DNA of 64,000 nt from Pedobacter psychroterrae. Its GTDB lineage: Bacteria; Bacteroidota; Bacteroidia; Sphingobacteriales; Sphingobacteriaceae. Where the stretch lies: NCBI RefSeq assembly GCF_004331695.1, contig NZ_SJSL01000002.1, positions 1 through 64,000 on the forward strand. The letters run 5' to 3'. This document shows positions 1 through 8,024 of this stretch, piece by piece (positions within the stretch are counted from its first letter, which is position 1; each line of letters starts with the position of its first letter). The translations under genes and the position numbers were made by a program. The notes beneath the pieces are model-generated. The model worked only from the letters and a program-made list of their open reading frames with translations, did not search any database and had not been told where the DNA came from.

Positions 1-2
1 GC

Positions 3-212
3 ATCTTAAAAACAGAATTTGGCCTGTATCAGACATTCCAATCTTATTCCAAGGCGGTGGGACCGGTCTGCAAGGCAATAGAAAAATATAACAACGTAAG
101 ACCCCACATGAGCTGTGAAATGATGACACCCGACAAAAGACACAACCAGGAATTTAGCCAATACCAAAAAAACAGTGTAAGGGCATATCTGTATGATGAA
201 AATTTGATGTAA
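3..212 (+). CDS. IS3-family transposase, C-terminal part (cut by window edge)
   Basis: The open frame entering from the left edge encodes 69 residues and ends at TAA 210-212. It contains the run YNNVRPHMSCEMMTPDKRH, typical of the C-terminal end of the DDE integrase core (rve_3-type) of IS3/IS150-group transposases (orfB). The preceding catalytic DDE residues are outside the window. The frame stays open up to the edge, so I cannot say whether the element is intact. It would catalyse cut-and-paste or copy-out movement of its own element. The identity rests on motif recognition only. Confidence 0.8.
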   Translation: MLKTEFGLYQTFQSYSKAVGPVCKAIEKYNNVRPHMSCEMMTPDKRHNQEFSQYQKNSVRAYLYDENLM

Positions 213-297
213 GGATATATCAGTATATCTTTTTATAATTGTAAGGATTTAACCGTTTAACTATCCGATTTTTGTAAGGACAATTCAGTATAAGACA
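213..297. mobile_element. Probable right end of the IS3-family element
   Basis: The 85 bases after the transposase stop contain three related TGTAAGGA segments (209-216, 240-247 and 273-280) and end in CAATTCAGTATAAGACA (281-297). IS3 elements usually end in ...CA as part of a terminal inverted repeat. The other end is outside the window, so the exact boundary and target duplication cannot be checked. Confidence 0.5.
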
Positions 298-337
298 GTC
301 TATTCCTAATTTGTCTGAGACTGATCTGATACCCTTT

Positions 338-392
338 CAGCTTCGGACCAGCTTCGGGCCAGCTTCGGCTCAGGTTCGGACCAGGTTCGGAA
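338..392. repeat. Five tandem 11-bp GC-rich repeats
   Basis: Five consecutive units of exactly 11 bp follow CAGCTTCGGAC: 338-348, 349-359, 360-370, 371-381 and 382-392. Positions 4 and 10-11 of the unit vary, for example CAGG in place of CAGC in the last two. The period is not a multiple of three, so a coding role is unlikely, although a 72-codon open frame crosses it. The block is clearly richer in GC than its surroundings and lies about 40 bp beyond the IS end. Confidence 0.75.
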
Positions 393-744
393 AAACCCGA
401 TTGGGGGCCGTCGCTGGCCCGATGCCAGTCGGTCGCCCGTCCGCAGGCAGGACGTACTCAGATAAAAGACAAATGGAAAGCTGCTTCAGTACAAGGTCAG
501 CCTTTGGTATCCTTGCAGGAGTGTTGTAGTACTAGTAAGGAAGGAAAGCTGTTAAATAGGTAGGTGACAGGTAGGTCTTTTGCCGGAGTTACACCTTACA
601 AGACCGAAGAGACAGCTGCCCAATATGGCGCATGGTGGAAGTTGTATAAACCAGTACTACAAGGTGTATAGTTCTGATGTTCCGCAAATAGTACGAAATT
701 AATCCAAATTCCCTACCTTGCGGCCCTTAAAAATCAAACTATTT
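393..744. other. Gene-free stretch before the MFS gene
   Basis: I find no convincing gene here. The first part (about 393-450) is GC-rich. Two inverted repeat pairs are visible: TTGTAGTACT (524-533) with AGTACTACAA (653-662), and TACACCTT (590-597) with AAGGTGTA (661-668). The downstream arms of the two pairs overlap at 661-662 and run on from each other, so one RNA segment could pair with either of two upstream segments. TACCTTGC (715-722) loosely resembles the Bacteroidota -7 box before the MFS gene. Confidence 0.35.
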
Positions 745-1977
745 ATGGCTAAGTCCTCTAAAGCTGCGATAATTTTTATATTCATCACTCTTTTGCTTGA
801 TGTGATTGGCCTGGGGCTGATTATCCCTGTATTCCCAAAGTTGATTGAGCAGCTTATCGAAGGTAATCTGAGTGACGCTTCGAAATGGAGCGGCTGGCTT
901 ACCTTTGTGTATGCCATTATGCAATTCGTTTGCGCACCTATTATTGGTAATCTAAGTGATAAATATGGCCGAAGGCCAGTATTATTGCTGTCTTTATTAG
1001 GCTTTGGAATAGACTATATTTTTCTTGCACTGGCACCTACTATTTGGTGGCTTTTTATTGGAAGAATCATTGCCGGGGTTTTTGGTGCGAGTTTCACTAC
1101 GGCCACGGCTTATATTGCGGATATCAGTACCAATGAAAACCGTGCGCAAAACTTTGGGATGATCGGAGCAGCCTTCGGGTTGGGCTTTGTAGTAGGCCCA
1201 TTCTTGGGTGGTGTGCTGGGTGAGTTGGGGCCGAGAGTGCCGTTTATTGCAGCTGCTGGACTCACCCTCTTGAATGTTGCCTATGGCTACTTTGTTTTGC
1301 CGGAGTCTTTAGATAAAGAACACAGGCGTCCTTTTGAATGGAAAAGGGCAAATCCGCTTGGATCTTTATTGCAGCTTAAAAAGTACAAGGGACTTGGCGG
1401 ACTGATCGTTGCACTTGTGCTGGTATATATAGCCGGACATGCTGTACAAAGCACCTGGACATTTGTCAATATTGAAAAATTCAATTGGAGCAGCACTACC
1501 ATAGGGATTTCTCTTACTGTTGTCGGAATCCTTGTGGCTCTGGTGCAGGGTGTGCTGATCCGTTTTATCAATCCAAAGATTGGCAATGAAAAGAGTATTT
1601 ATATTGGCCTGATTTTATATGCCATTGGACTTTTCTTATTTGCTTTTGCTACAGAGAGCTGGATGATGTTTGCTTTCCTGATCCCTTATTGTCTGGGGGG
1701 TATTGCCGGGCCAGCTTTGCAGTCCATCATGTCTGAAAATGTACCACAAAATGAACAGGGTGAGCTGCAAGGTGCACTGACAAGCCTGATGAGTGCTACT
1801 ACTATCATTGGGCCATTGTTGATGACTTACCTTTTTGCATGGTTTACAAAGCCGACTGCTGCCGTTAAATTTGCCGGTGCACCATTTCTGGCAGGAGGCG
1901 TATTCATGCTGTTAAGTGCTTTGGTGGCTTATAAGGCCATGAAGAAGGATGCTTTTTTAGCCAGAGATAAGGGTTAG
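745..1977 (+). CDS. MFS transporter, tetracycline-resistance (TCR/Tet) type
   Basis: This 410-residue, 12-helix major facilitator protein is a drug:proton antiporter of the inner membrane. The first helix has [13 protein letters not shown], as in TetA-type exporters, and the loop between helices 2 and 3 carries [14 protein letters not shown], the MFS motif A (GxxxDRxGRR). Motif C-like [16 protein letters not shown] follows in helix 5. I chose ATG 745; an in-frame TTG lies nine codons upstream, but family members begin close to this first helix. Its last four bases overlap the end of obg on the other strand, so the two genes converge with no room for a separate terminator. The actual substrate is unknown. 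Confidence 0.85.
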   Translation: MAKSSKAAIIFIFITLLLDVIGLGLIIPVFPKLIEQLIEGNLSDASKWSGWLTFVYAIMQFVCAPIIGNLSDKYGRRPVLLLSLLGFGIDYIFLALAPTIWWLFIGRIIAGVFGASFTTATAYIADISTNENRAQNFGMIGAAFGLGFVVGPFLGGVLGELGPRVPFIAAAGLTLLNVAYGYFVLPESLDKEHRRPFEWKRANPLGSLLQLKKYKGLGGLIVALVLVYIAGHAVQSTWTFVNIEKFNWSSTTIGISLTVVGILVALVQGVLIRFINPKIGNEKSIYIGLILYAIGLFLFAFATESWMMFAFLIPYCLGGIAGPALQSIMSENVPQNEQGELQGALTSLMSATTIIGPLLMTYLFAWFTKPTAAVKFAGAPFLAGGVFMLLSALVAYKAMKKDAFLARDKG

Positions 1978-2978
1978 GCTTCGGCATTAATGGCCGACCA
2001 GAGCATATCTTTAAGCTCTACCATACCTTTTTGCGCTACAGAAGAAATAAAGATCGATGGGATATTGGCGGGAAGTTCTTTCTTCATTTCTGCTACCAGC
2101 TCCTCATCCAGCATGTCTGACTTGGTGATGGCCAGCAGATGCGGTTTTTGCATGAGCTCTTCGTTATAATCTTTTAATTCAGCCTTTAAGATATCGTATT
2201 CTTCTTTTATGGTTCTTTGGGTATCAGCAGGAATCATAAACAGCAATACAGAATTTCTTTCTATATGGCGTAAGAATCTAAATCCCAGCCCTTTTCCTTT
2301 AGAGGCACCCTCAATGATACCGGGAATGTCTGCCATGACAAAAGATTTACTGTCGCGGTAAGATACAATGCCTAGATTGGGAACGATGGTAGTAAATGGG
2401 TAATCGGCTATTTCTGGTTTGGCAGCGGAAAGTACGGAGAGTAAGGTAGACTTGCCTGCATTAGGGAAACCTACCAGACCTACATCTGCAAGTACTTTAA
2501 GTTCCAGTACCATCCATTCCTCTTTGCCAGCCTCTCCGGGTTGTGCAAATCTTGGGGTCTGAAGGGTAGGTGTCTTAAAATGCCAGTTGCCCAGCCCGCC
2601 ACGGCCACCCGCGGTTAGGATCTTGGTTTCACCATCCTGGGTTATTTCAAACAAAACCTTTCCAGTTTCGGCATCTCTGGCGATGGTACCTAATGGTACA
2701 TCCAAAATTTCATCTTTACCGGATTTACCGGTAGAGGTGCCGCTTGAGCCTGGTAATCCATCAGGAGCGATAATATGCTTGCGGTATTTCAGGTGCAGGA
2801 GTGTCCAGAATTGTGTATTTCCCCTGAGTATGATATGGCCTCCGCGGCCACCATCACCACCGTCAGGTCCACCCGTAGAGGTACGAATGTCGCGGTGCAA
2901 GTGTGCAGAGCCTGCCCCCCCTTTGCCGGAGCGGCAGCATATTTTTACATAATCTACAAAATTGGAACCCTGCGACAT
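1974..2978 (-). CDS. obg: GTPase Obg/CgtA
   Basis: This 334-residue essential GTPase acts in 50S ribosome assembly and stress control. The glycine-rich Obg fold occupies residues 1-160 ([21 protein letters not shown]). The G domain follows with G1 GFPNAGKST at 170-178, G3 DIPGIIEGA from 217, and G4 ITKSD near 285. The protein ends soon after the G domain, so the variable C-terminal OCT domain is absent, as in other Bacteroidota versions. It starts 7 bp after adk and is surely co-transcribed with it. Confidence 0.95.
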   Translation of the reverse strand: MSQGSNFVDYVKICCRSGKGGAGSAHLHRDIRTSTGGPDGGDGGRGGHIILRGNTQFWTLLHLKYRKHIIAPDGLPGSSGTSTGKSGKDEILDVPLGTIARDAETGKVLFEITQDGETKILTAGGRGGLGNWHFKTPTLQTPRFAQPGEAGKEEWMVLELKVLADVGLVGFPNAGKSTLLSVLSAAKPEIADYPFTTIVPNLGIVSYRDSKSFVMADIPGIIEGASKGKGLGFRFLRHIERNSVLLFMIPADTQRTIKEEYDILKAELKDYNEELMQKPHLLAITKSDMLDEELVAEMKKELPANIPSIFISSVAQKGMVELKDMLWSAINAEA

Positions 2979-2985
2979 ATATTAT

Positions 2986-3555
2986 TTAGTATTTATCAAT
3001 TACGGCACTCAGTTCAGCAAAAATGTCGTCGATTTTGCCGATTCCATTCACTTTACTTAGTTTGCCCTGAGCCTCGTAGTAAGGCAAAACGTGGATTGTT
3101 TTGTCAAAGTATTCCGCAATGCGTTTTTGCAGCTTATCTGCCTGGTCATCCACACGTCCGGTTTCCAGCTGGCGCTGTGCGATCCGTTTGGTAAGTTCAT
3201 CCTGATCTACATCCAGTGCTATGACACCTGCAATATTTCCGTTTTTACTTTCTAAAAAAGCATCTAAAGCCTGTGCCTGAGGTACGGTACGCGGAAATCC
3301 GTCAAATATAAAGCCTTTGGCCTGTGGGTTTTTGTCCACTTCTTCTTCCAGCATGGCTATCGTGATCTCATCAGGAACCAGTTGTCCTTCAGCAATTAGT
3401 TCGCTTACTCGCTGACCTAAAGGAGATTGATTTTTGATGTGCGCCCTAAACAAGTCGCCGGTAGATATGTGGATCAATTGATACTTCTCAATTAATTTTT
3501 CAGATTGGGTGCCTTTTCCAGCACCCGGAGGGCCAAAGATAACAAAATTCAGCAT
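2986..3555 (-). CDS. adk: Adenylate kinase
   Basis: This 189-residue enzyme catalyses ATP + AMP to 2 ADP in the cytoplasm. The P-loop GPPGAGKGT lies at residues 8-16, followed by the AMP-binding segment with STGDLFRAHI and then FDGFPRT. The LID is the short form without zinc cysteines. I chose ATG 3555 (MLNFVIFGPPG). A longer frame starts at 3594, but the likely -7 box at 3602-3609 puts transcription start near 3595, which excludes it. First gene of the adk-obg pair. Confidence 0.95.
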   Translation of the reverse strand: MLNFVIFGPPGAGKGTQSEKLIEKYQLIHISTGDLFRAHIKNQSPLGQRVSELIAEGQLVPDEITIAMLEEEVDKNPQAKGFIFDGFPRTVPQAQALDAFLESKNGNIAGVIALDVDQDELTKRIAQRQLETGRVDDQADKLQKRIAEYFDKTIHVLPYYEAQGKLSKVNGIGKIDDIFAELSAVIDKY

Positions 3556-3601
3556 TCGGGTTGTCTTTAAAGTTAAAGGATTTATTAATCTCAACGGGCT
3601 G

Positions 3602-3609
3602 CAAATATA
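3602..3609 (-). promoter_or_regulatory. Likely -7 box of the adk-obg promoter
   Basis: Read on the minus strand the bases are TATATTTG, a perfect match to the Bacteroidota -7 consensus TAnnTTTG. A start near 3595 would give a leader of about 40 nt before the adk ATG at 3555. No clear TTTG -33 box is seen at the usual distance. Confidence 0.5.
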
Positions 3610-3664
3610 TCATTTTAAATTTAATCTTAGGGGCACTAACCATGGATTTGTAATAGAACCAGCA

Positions 3665-4861
3665 TTACTTGTAGATTTCTGGTACATCGATCAGGGTTTG
3701 GCTATACATCTGGTGCGAGCCTTTTACATTGGGATGGTGATAAATCTTGCCCCAATCGTAATCTTCAAAATACATGGTAGTATTGTCTACTTTTTTACCG
3801 CCTTGATCGACTGATGTAGCTACGTCAAACCGGGTTCCTTTTATGTTGTATTTTTGACGGATTTTCTCAATTACGTCGTTAACAGCTACCTGGCTGCCAC
3901 TCTCATTGCTTGGGATATTGTTTAATACCGGGATTGAGCCTTGCGCCTTAATGTATTCAACAAGTTCACTAAGGTTCTCTTCGGTATTGCCTCCATTGGT
4001 ACCTATAGTTACCATCACGTATTTTGCCTTTACAAAGGGAAGCTCATTTTTGATGCGGTCCAGCACCTGTACGATGGTGGTCCCACCGCGTCCGCTTGCC
4101 ATGCTTTTGCCCTTGATATTTTTCATGATCAACTGGGTCCAGGATTTGGGAAAGTCAGCTGTAGGAAAGTAACCTTCAGGCTCAGTAATAGAATCACCAT
4201 ACAGTAACAGGGTTAAATTTGTTTCTTTTGCCATCACACAGATTTGCTTGACGCGGATAGATGATCCGCTGTTTAGGCCGAAGCAATAGTAATCATGCTG
4301 AAGACCGACAAAAAATCCCGGGCCAACAGAACCTGCGCCAACACCGCCACCTCCATCCATTGTGCCCGCTATTTCGGACGATTTACCAGTTTTCAGATCG
4401 GTAATGCGAAGTTTTGATTGCTGATAATTACGGTGTATTTCTACCGCGTATTCATGGGTAGCATCGAGAAACTCAACCTTTTTTTCTGTAACCGGGTTCG
4501 TGCCCAGGTATATTTTTTTGTTCGGAATATCTACATATGCTTTGAGATCGCCCTGATCTGTCTGAAATACTCCTACAGCGTCGCCGGAGAACCTGACATG
4601 GTACCGGATCAGACGTTCTGCTAGTGAGTAATACTTGTTCAGCCTTACTAAACTGTTTGGTGCGGTGATGGATAATCCAAAATCTGTATATTGATTGCCC
4701 GCAGCGGTTATCAATTCCGGGTTAGCAGTTTTATTATTTAATACCTTATTGTACAATACTCCTTTAGGCAAAGCCTTTTTATTCTGCGCAGAAATAACAA
4801 ATGTATTGCTGCAGAGCAGTAACAACAGCATTGTTCTTTTGATATTCTTAAAATTGGCCAT
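3665..4861 (-). CDS. Secreted SGNH/GDSL-family hydrolase (probable carbohydrate esterase)
   Basis: The 398-residue protein has a Sec signal peptide (KRTMLLLLLCSNTFVISA, cleavage near residue 25). An N-terminal beta-sandwich-like region runs to about residue 210. The SGNH hydrolase domain then has block I YGDSIT (221-226, Ser224), block II GRGGTT (257-262), block III GTNGGN (287-292) and a block V-like HHPNVKGSH (375-383). The usual DxxH of block V is altered, so the catalytic acid is uncertain. It lies 20 bp after the end of the upstream GH78 gene on the same strand, so it is probably co-transcribed and removes ester groups such as acetyl from a rhamnose-containing polysaccharide. That substrate is inference from context. 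Confidence 0.75.
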   Translation of the reverse strand: MANFKNIKRTMLLLLLCSNTFVISAQNKKALPKGVLYNKVLNNKTANPELITAAGNQYTDFGLSITAPNSLVRLNKYYSLAERLIRYHVRFSGDAVGVFQTDQGDLKAYVDIPNKKIYLGTNPVTEKKVEFLDATHEYAVEIHRNYQQSKLRITDLKTGKSSEIAGTMDGGGGVGAGSVGPGFFVGLQHDYYCFGLNSGSSIRVKQICVMAKETNLTLLLYGDSITEPEGYFPTADFPKSWTQLIMKNIKGKSMASGRGGTTIVQVLDRIKNELPFVKAKYVMVTIGTNGGNTEENLSELVEYIKAQGSIPVLNNIPSNESGSQVAVNDVIEKIRQKYNIKGTRFDVATSVDQGGKKVDNTTMYFEDYDWGKIYHHPNVKGSHQMYSQTLIDVPEIYK

Positions 4862-4881
4862 ATTAATGTTTTCTTAGATAC

Positions 4882-7668
4882 TTATTGATTTATTATAAAA
4901 TTATAAACTCCGGAACCTATTTCCACAACGGTTCGGTCTTCTACTGATTCTTTTATTACAAAGCCACTTTTCCCTGCCAGTGGCGTATTACCTTCCTGAA
5001 TAGCACCTATATCGCTGGTGGGAAGGTATACTTTAGCAGTGCTGTTGGCAGGAACCACAATATTCCATGACAATTTTCCATTTCCTTTTACCCAGTGACT
5101 CTTTATGGTTCCATATTTTGACTCGTAACTGGCTTGGACATAGTTTAGTCCCTCTGGAAATATAGGGTTCATAATGATCTTTTTAAAGGCTGTAGCCTGG
5201 GTGTCAGATTTTATTCCGGCCAGGTATTCATAATACCAAATCAACAGATCGCCCAGAAGCATCTGATGGTTCCAGGAACTCATCAGGGGATCTGCAGTAT
5301 TGCCATTCCATAGTTCCCATATGGTGGTGGCTCCGTTTGCGGCCATATAGCCCCAGCTTGGATAAGTGGTATTGGTGGCCAGTGTGTAGGCCAGGTCGGG
5401 GCGGCCATGATCTGACAATCCCCTCATAATCCACATCATGCCCATAATACCTGAATTGACGTGGTTACCGTATTCCGCTGTGCGGTCTACTATTTTCTGG
5501 ACGATGGCATTTTTTTTATCCTCTGGGACAAGGCCAAAGGTTAAAGGCAGCAGATTTGCCGTTGTGGTATTATTGGCGTAATGACCGCTTTGGTGATTGA
5601 AGAATTTTTTGTTGAATGCAGTGAATACCCGTTTTTTTAGTTGAACGAAAGTACTGACATCAGCATCCAGTCCCTGCAGCCTGGCGAAATTTTCCATCAG
5701 TGAAAGACAGTAGTAGTAATAAGATGAGGCAAGCAATCCGCCATCGGTGGTTCTTTTTGGATCGCTGGTCCATATTGTATTGGTGCCTTCCTCGGGAGCT
5801 ACGCACCAGTCGCCATAGCTATCTTTCAATACCAGGTCATTCTGGTTGTAGGTATTCCACATATATAGCACCCATTTTTTCATGTCGGGGTAGTAGCTGC
5901 GATAGGTCTTTTCATCGCCAAACTGCTTCCTTAACATCTCGGGAATAATGATAAATGCACTTGGGTAAGTAACGTTGTCTGTATCGTTGATCCAATAGGC
6001 AGGTATGATGTTTGGCAGGCTGCCGTTTTGTTTTTGAGCAGATTTGGCATCAGCCATCCATTTACTATATAGCCTGGAATTATCAAAAATGAAGCTCTCC
6101 CCATAAGAGCTCATTAATCTGTCGCCCAGCCAGGCCACACGTTCATCGCGCTGCGGACAGTCGGTAGGAATGCCCCGGTAATTGCCCCTGATGCTCCAGT
6201 AAGCATTGTTGTAGATTTGGTTTATTGTGGAGTTTGAAGTGTGAAACTGACCGATAGTTGGGACATCATCATATACGACCTGGCCTTCGAAATCTGCGAC
6301 TGATGGCGCATAAGATAATCCGCTGACTTCTACATACTGAAAGCCATGATAGGTAAACGTTGGTTCCCAGGTTTCATTCCCTGTGCCCTTAATTACATAG
6401 GTGTCCGTGACCCTTGCATCGCGTAAATTAGCAATGTACAAGCTGTCTGTATTTTTCATGCGCTCTGCAAATACCATACGGACGGTATCCCCGGCATTCC
6501 CTTTTATGCGAATGCGAAGCCAGCCTACCATATTCTGGCCCATGTCCAGGATGTAGGTACCCTTTGTAGTTTTGTGTATTTTTTTAGGACTGACAGTTTC
6601 TTTAATTCTTATGTTTTCATTGGTCTGGGAAAATAGCTTGCCGCCTGGGGCTGCAACAAGGTCTGCGCTACCCCATTTAGCATCGTCGTAGCCAGGTTTA
6701 TTCCAGTTATTGAGTTCTTTACGTGCATCATATTCTTCCCCGTCGTATTCGTTGTTTGCCCGTATGGGTCCGTCATCTGTTACCTTCCAGGATTTATCAG
6801 ATGTTATGTATCCAATACTCCCATCTGTATATTCCAGGCGGATTTGTAAAATCATACGCGGGAAACCATAATTGATATGAGACATTTGTGTGATGGGGTC
6901 AGGCTTGCCACGAAAATCGCGCATATTGAAAAAGCGGCCGTTACCTAAGATGACCCCAATTCCATTGTTACCCTTTTTCAGATTTTGAGTTATATCATAG
7001 GTATTGTAAGGAACGTCGTGGTTGTAATCGGTCGGGGTAGGAGTTAAGACGTCATTGCCGATTTTCTGGCCATTAATGTACAACTGATAAAGCCCTAATC
7101 CGCTGATGAATGCGCTAGCATTGCGGATTTTTTTACTTACTGCTACCTCTTTACGCAGGTACCTTGCGGCAAGCCTGGTCTGCTGGCGATGAGGCGCATC
7201 GCCTTTGCTAAAAGTGTCGAGGCCAATCCATTCTGCCTTCCATTCCTTGGTCTGCAGCATCGCCATCCTCCATTGGTTGACTGTGCTGATTGCAGAGTCG
7301 CCCTGGTTGGTCCATACCTTTACTTTCCAGTATAAGTGCCTGTAACTTTCTAAGGTCTTACCGGCAAACCTGATGCTTATGCTGGAATCTGAATATACTT
7401 TGCCACTATTCCACAGATCAGCATCGCCGCTTTCGGCTTTTTTTTCAGATGAGGATACATATACCCGATAGGCTGTTTGTTTGGTGTTTCTTCCTTTGGA
7501 GGTCGTGATTTTCCAGCTTAGCCTGGGCGACTGGCTTTGCAATCCGATGAAATTCTCCCTTCCTTCTACCGTAAGCTGGTCAATATGAAAAGACTGCTTG
7601 TGCAACTGGCAGGATAGCAATAGCAGGAATGCAGATAATCCTATTGTATATTTTAAATTTAACGTCAT
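4882..7668 (-). CDS. Alpha-L-rhamnosidase, GH78, lipoprotein
   Basis: This 928-residue enzyme hydrolyses terminal alpha-L-rhamnose from plant glycans such as rhamnogalacturonan or flavonoid glycosides. The N-terminus has a lipoprotein signal (FLLLLSC, lipobox Cys20), so it is probably anchored in the outer membrane or periplasm. Fibronectin-like and Bac_rhamnosid_N regions cover about 30-340. The (alpha/alpha)6 catalytic barrel spans about 470-820, with the GH78 motif TDCPQRDER at 502-510 and TTIWELWNG at 781-789, whose Glu785 matches the conserved barrel glutamate. A C-terminal beta-sandwich finishes the protein. It is probably co-transcribed with the esterase downstream and divergent from the GH97 gene. 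Confidence 0.9.
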   Translation of the reverse strand: MTLNLKYTIGLSAFLLLLSCQLHKQSFHIDQLTVEGRENFIGLQSQSPRLSWKITTSKGRNTKQTAYRVYVSSSEKKAESGDADLWNSGKVYSDSSISIRFAGKTLESYRHLYWKVKVWTNQGDSAISTVNQWRMAMLQTKEWKAEWIGLDTFSKGDAPHRQQTRLAARYLRKEVAVSKKIRNASAFISGLGLYQLYINGQKIGNDVLTPTPTDYNHDVPYNTYDITQNLKKGNNGIGVILGNGRFFNMRDFRGKPDPITQMSHINYGFPRMILQIRLEYTDGSIGYITSDKSWKVTDDGPIRANNEYDGEEYDARKELNNWNKPGYDDAKWGSADLVAAPGGKLFSQTNENIRIKETVSPKKIHKTTKGTYILDMGQNMVGWLRIRIKGNAGDTVRMVFAERMKNTDSLYIANLRDARVTDTYVIKGTGNETWEPTFTYHGFQYVEVSGLSYAPSVADFEGQVVYDDVPTIGQFHTSNSTINQIYNNAYWSIRGNYRGIPTDCPQRDERVAWLGDRLMSSYGESFIFDNSRLYSKWMADAKSAQKQNGSLPNIIPAYWINDTDNVTYPSAFIIIPEMLRKQFGDEKTYRSYYPDMKKWVLYMWNTYNQNDLVLKDSYGDWCVAPEEGTNTIWTSDPKRTTDGGLLASSYYYYCLSLMENFARLQGLDADVSTFVQLKKRVFTAFNKKFFNHQSGHYANNTTTANLLPLTFGLVPEDKKNAIVQKIVDRTAEYGNHVNSGIMGMMWIMRGLSDHGRPDLAYTLATNTTYPSWGYMAANGATTIWELWNGNTADPLMSSWNHQMLLGDLLIWYYEYLAGIKSDTQATAFKKIIMNPIFPEGLNYVQASYESKYGTIKSHWVKGNGKLSWNIVVPANSTAKVYLPTSDIGAIQEGNTPLAGKSGFVIKESVEDRTVVEIGSGVYNFIINQ

Positions 7669-7684
7669 TTGTGATTCTGGTTTT

Positions 7685-7813
7685 TTATTTGAGACCTACA
7701 GAACGAAAATCACCGGTATGGACCTGGAATACAGCAGGTAGCCCGTTGACAGTAATGACTTCATCATTATAAGTACGCAGCTCATTCCTAATGTATGCGC
7801 AGTTCTCATTCAA
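7685..7813 (-). pseudogene. Possible 3' remnant of a lost coding sequence
   Basis: A minus-strand frame is open for 42 codons between a TGA (7814-7816) and a TAA (7685-7687). The peptide (IRNELRTYNDEVITVNGLP, then AVFQVHTGDFRSVGLK) has the composition of a beta-sandwich end of a secreted enzyme, quite unlike a random intergenic translation. There is no start codon in frame and no body of a gene upstream. It lies in what would be the leader of the GH78 gene. I cannot assign a family. Confidence 0.35.
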
Positions 7814-7814
7814 T

Positions 7815-7847
7815 CAAATGTAGTTGGAACTTGTAGGTTTAAACAAA
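7815..7847 (-). promoter_or_regulatory. Candidate promoter of the GH78-esterase operon
   Basis: On the minus strand TTTG (7847-7844) is followed after 21 bp by TACATTTG (7822-7815), a full match to the Bacteroidota TTTG/TAnnTTTG promoter with acceptable spacing. Transcription would start near 7808 and give a leader of about 140 nt that contains the possible remnant at 7685-7813. Confidence 0.5.
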
Positions 7848-8024
7848 TACACCCTTGCCAACAATCAATACTAAATTGACACTGCTGAATTTTATCGAGG
7901 CTTCTTCGGTGTGGCGCAACGTTATAAGTGCAATCAACTTTCTTTGAACATAGGCCTTTTTGCGGAAAGTTTTGATAAATTAGTAGAGGGTCCCGTATAC
8001 TAACCAGATTTTTAACCCCATGCC
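7848..8024. other. Remainder of the 356-bp divergent intergenic region
   Basis: This is the GH97-proximal half of the gap between the GH78 and GH97 genes. It must hold the GH97 promoter, but I see no clean TTTG/TAnnTTTG pair. CTTTGAAC (7943-7950) and GCCTTTTTGCGG (7955-7966) are possible fragments. No gene or RNA is apparent. Confidence 0.3.

Noticed and set aside
311..529. Open frame of 72 codons across the 11-bp repeats
   Set aside because: It is created by the repeat (three 11-bp units make 33 bp and keep a frame open), has no ribosome site and no protein-like character outside the repeat.
2587..3194. Plus-strand frames opposite obg and adk (121 and 139 codons)
   Set aside because: Proline- and arginine-rich translations of the complementary strand of two conserved genes; no independent evidence.
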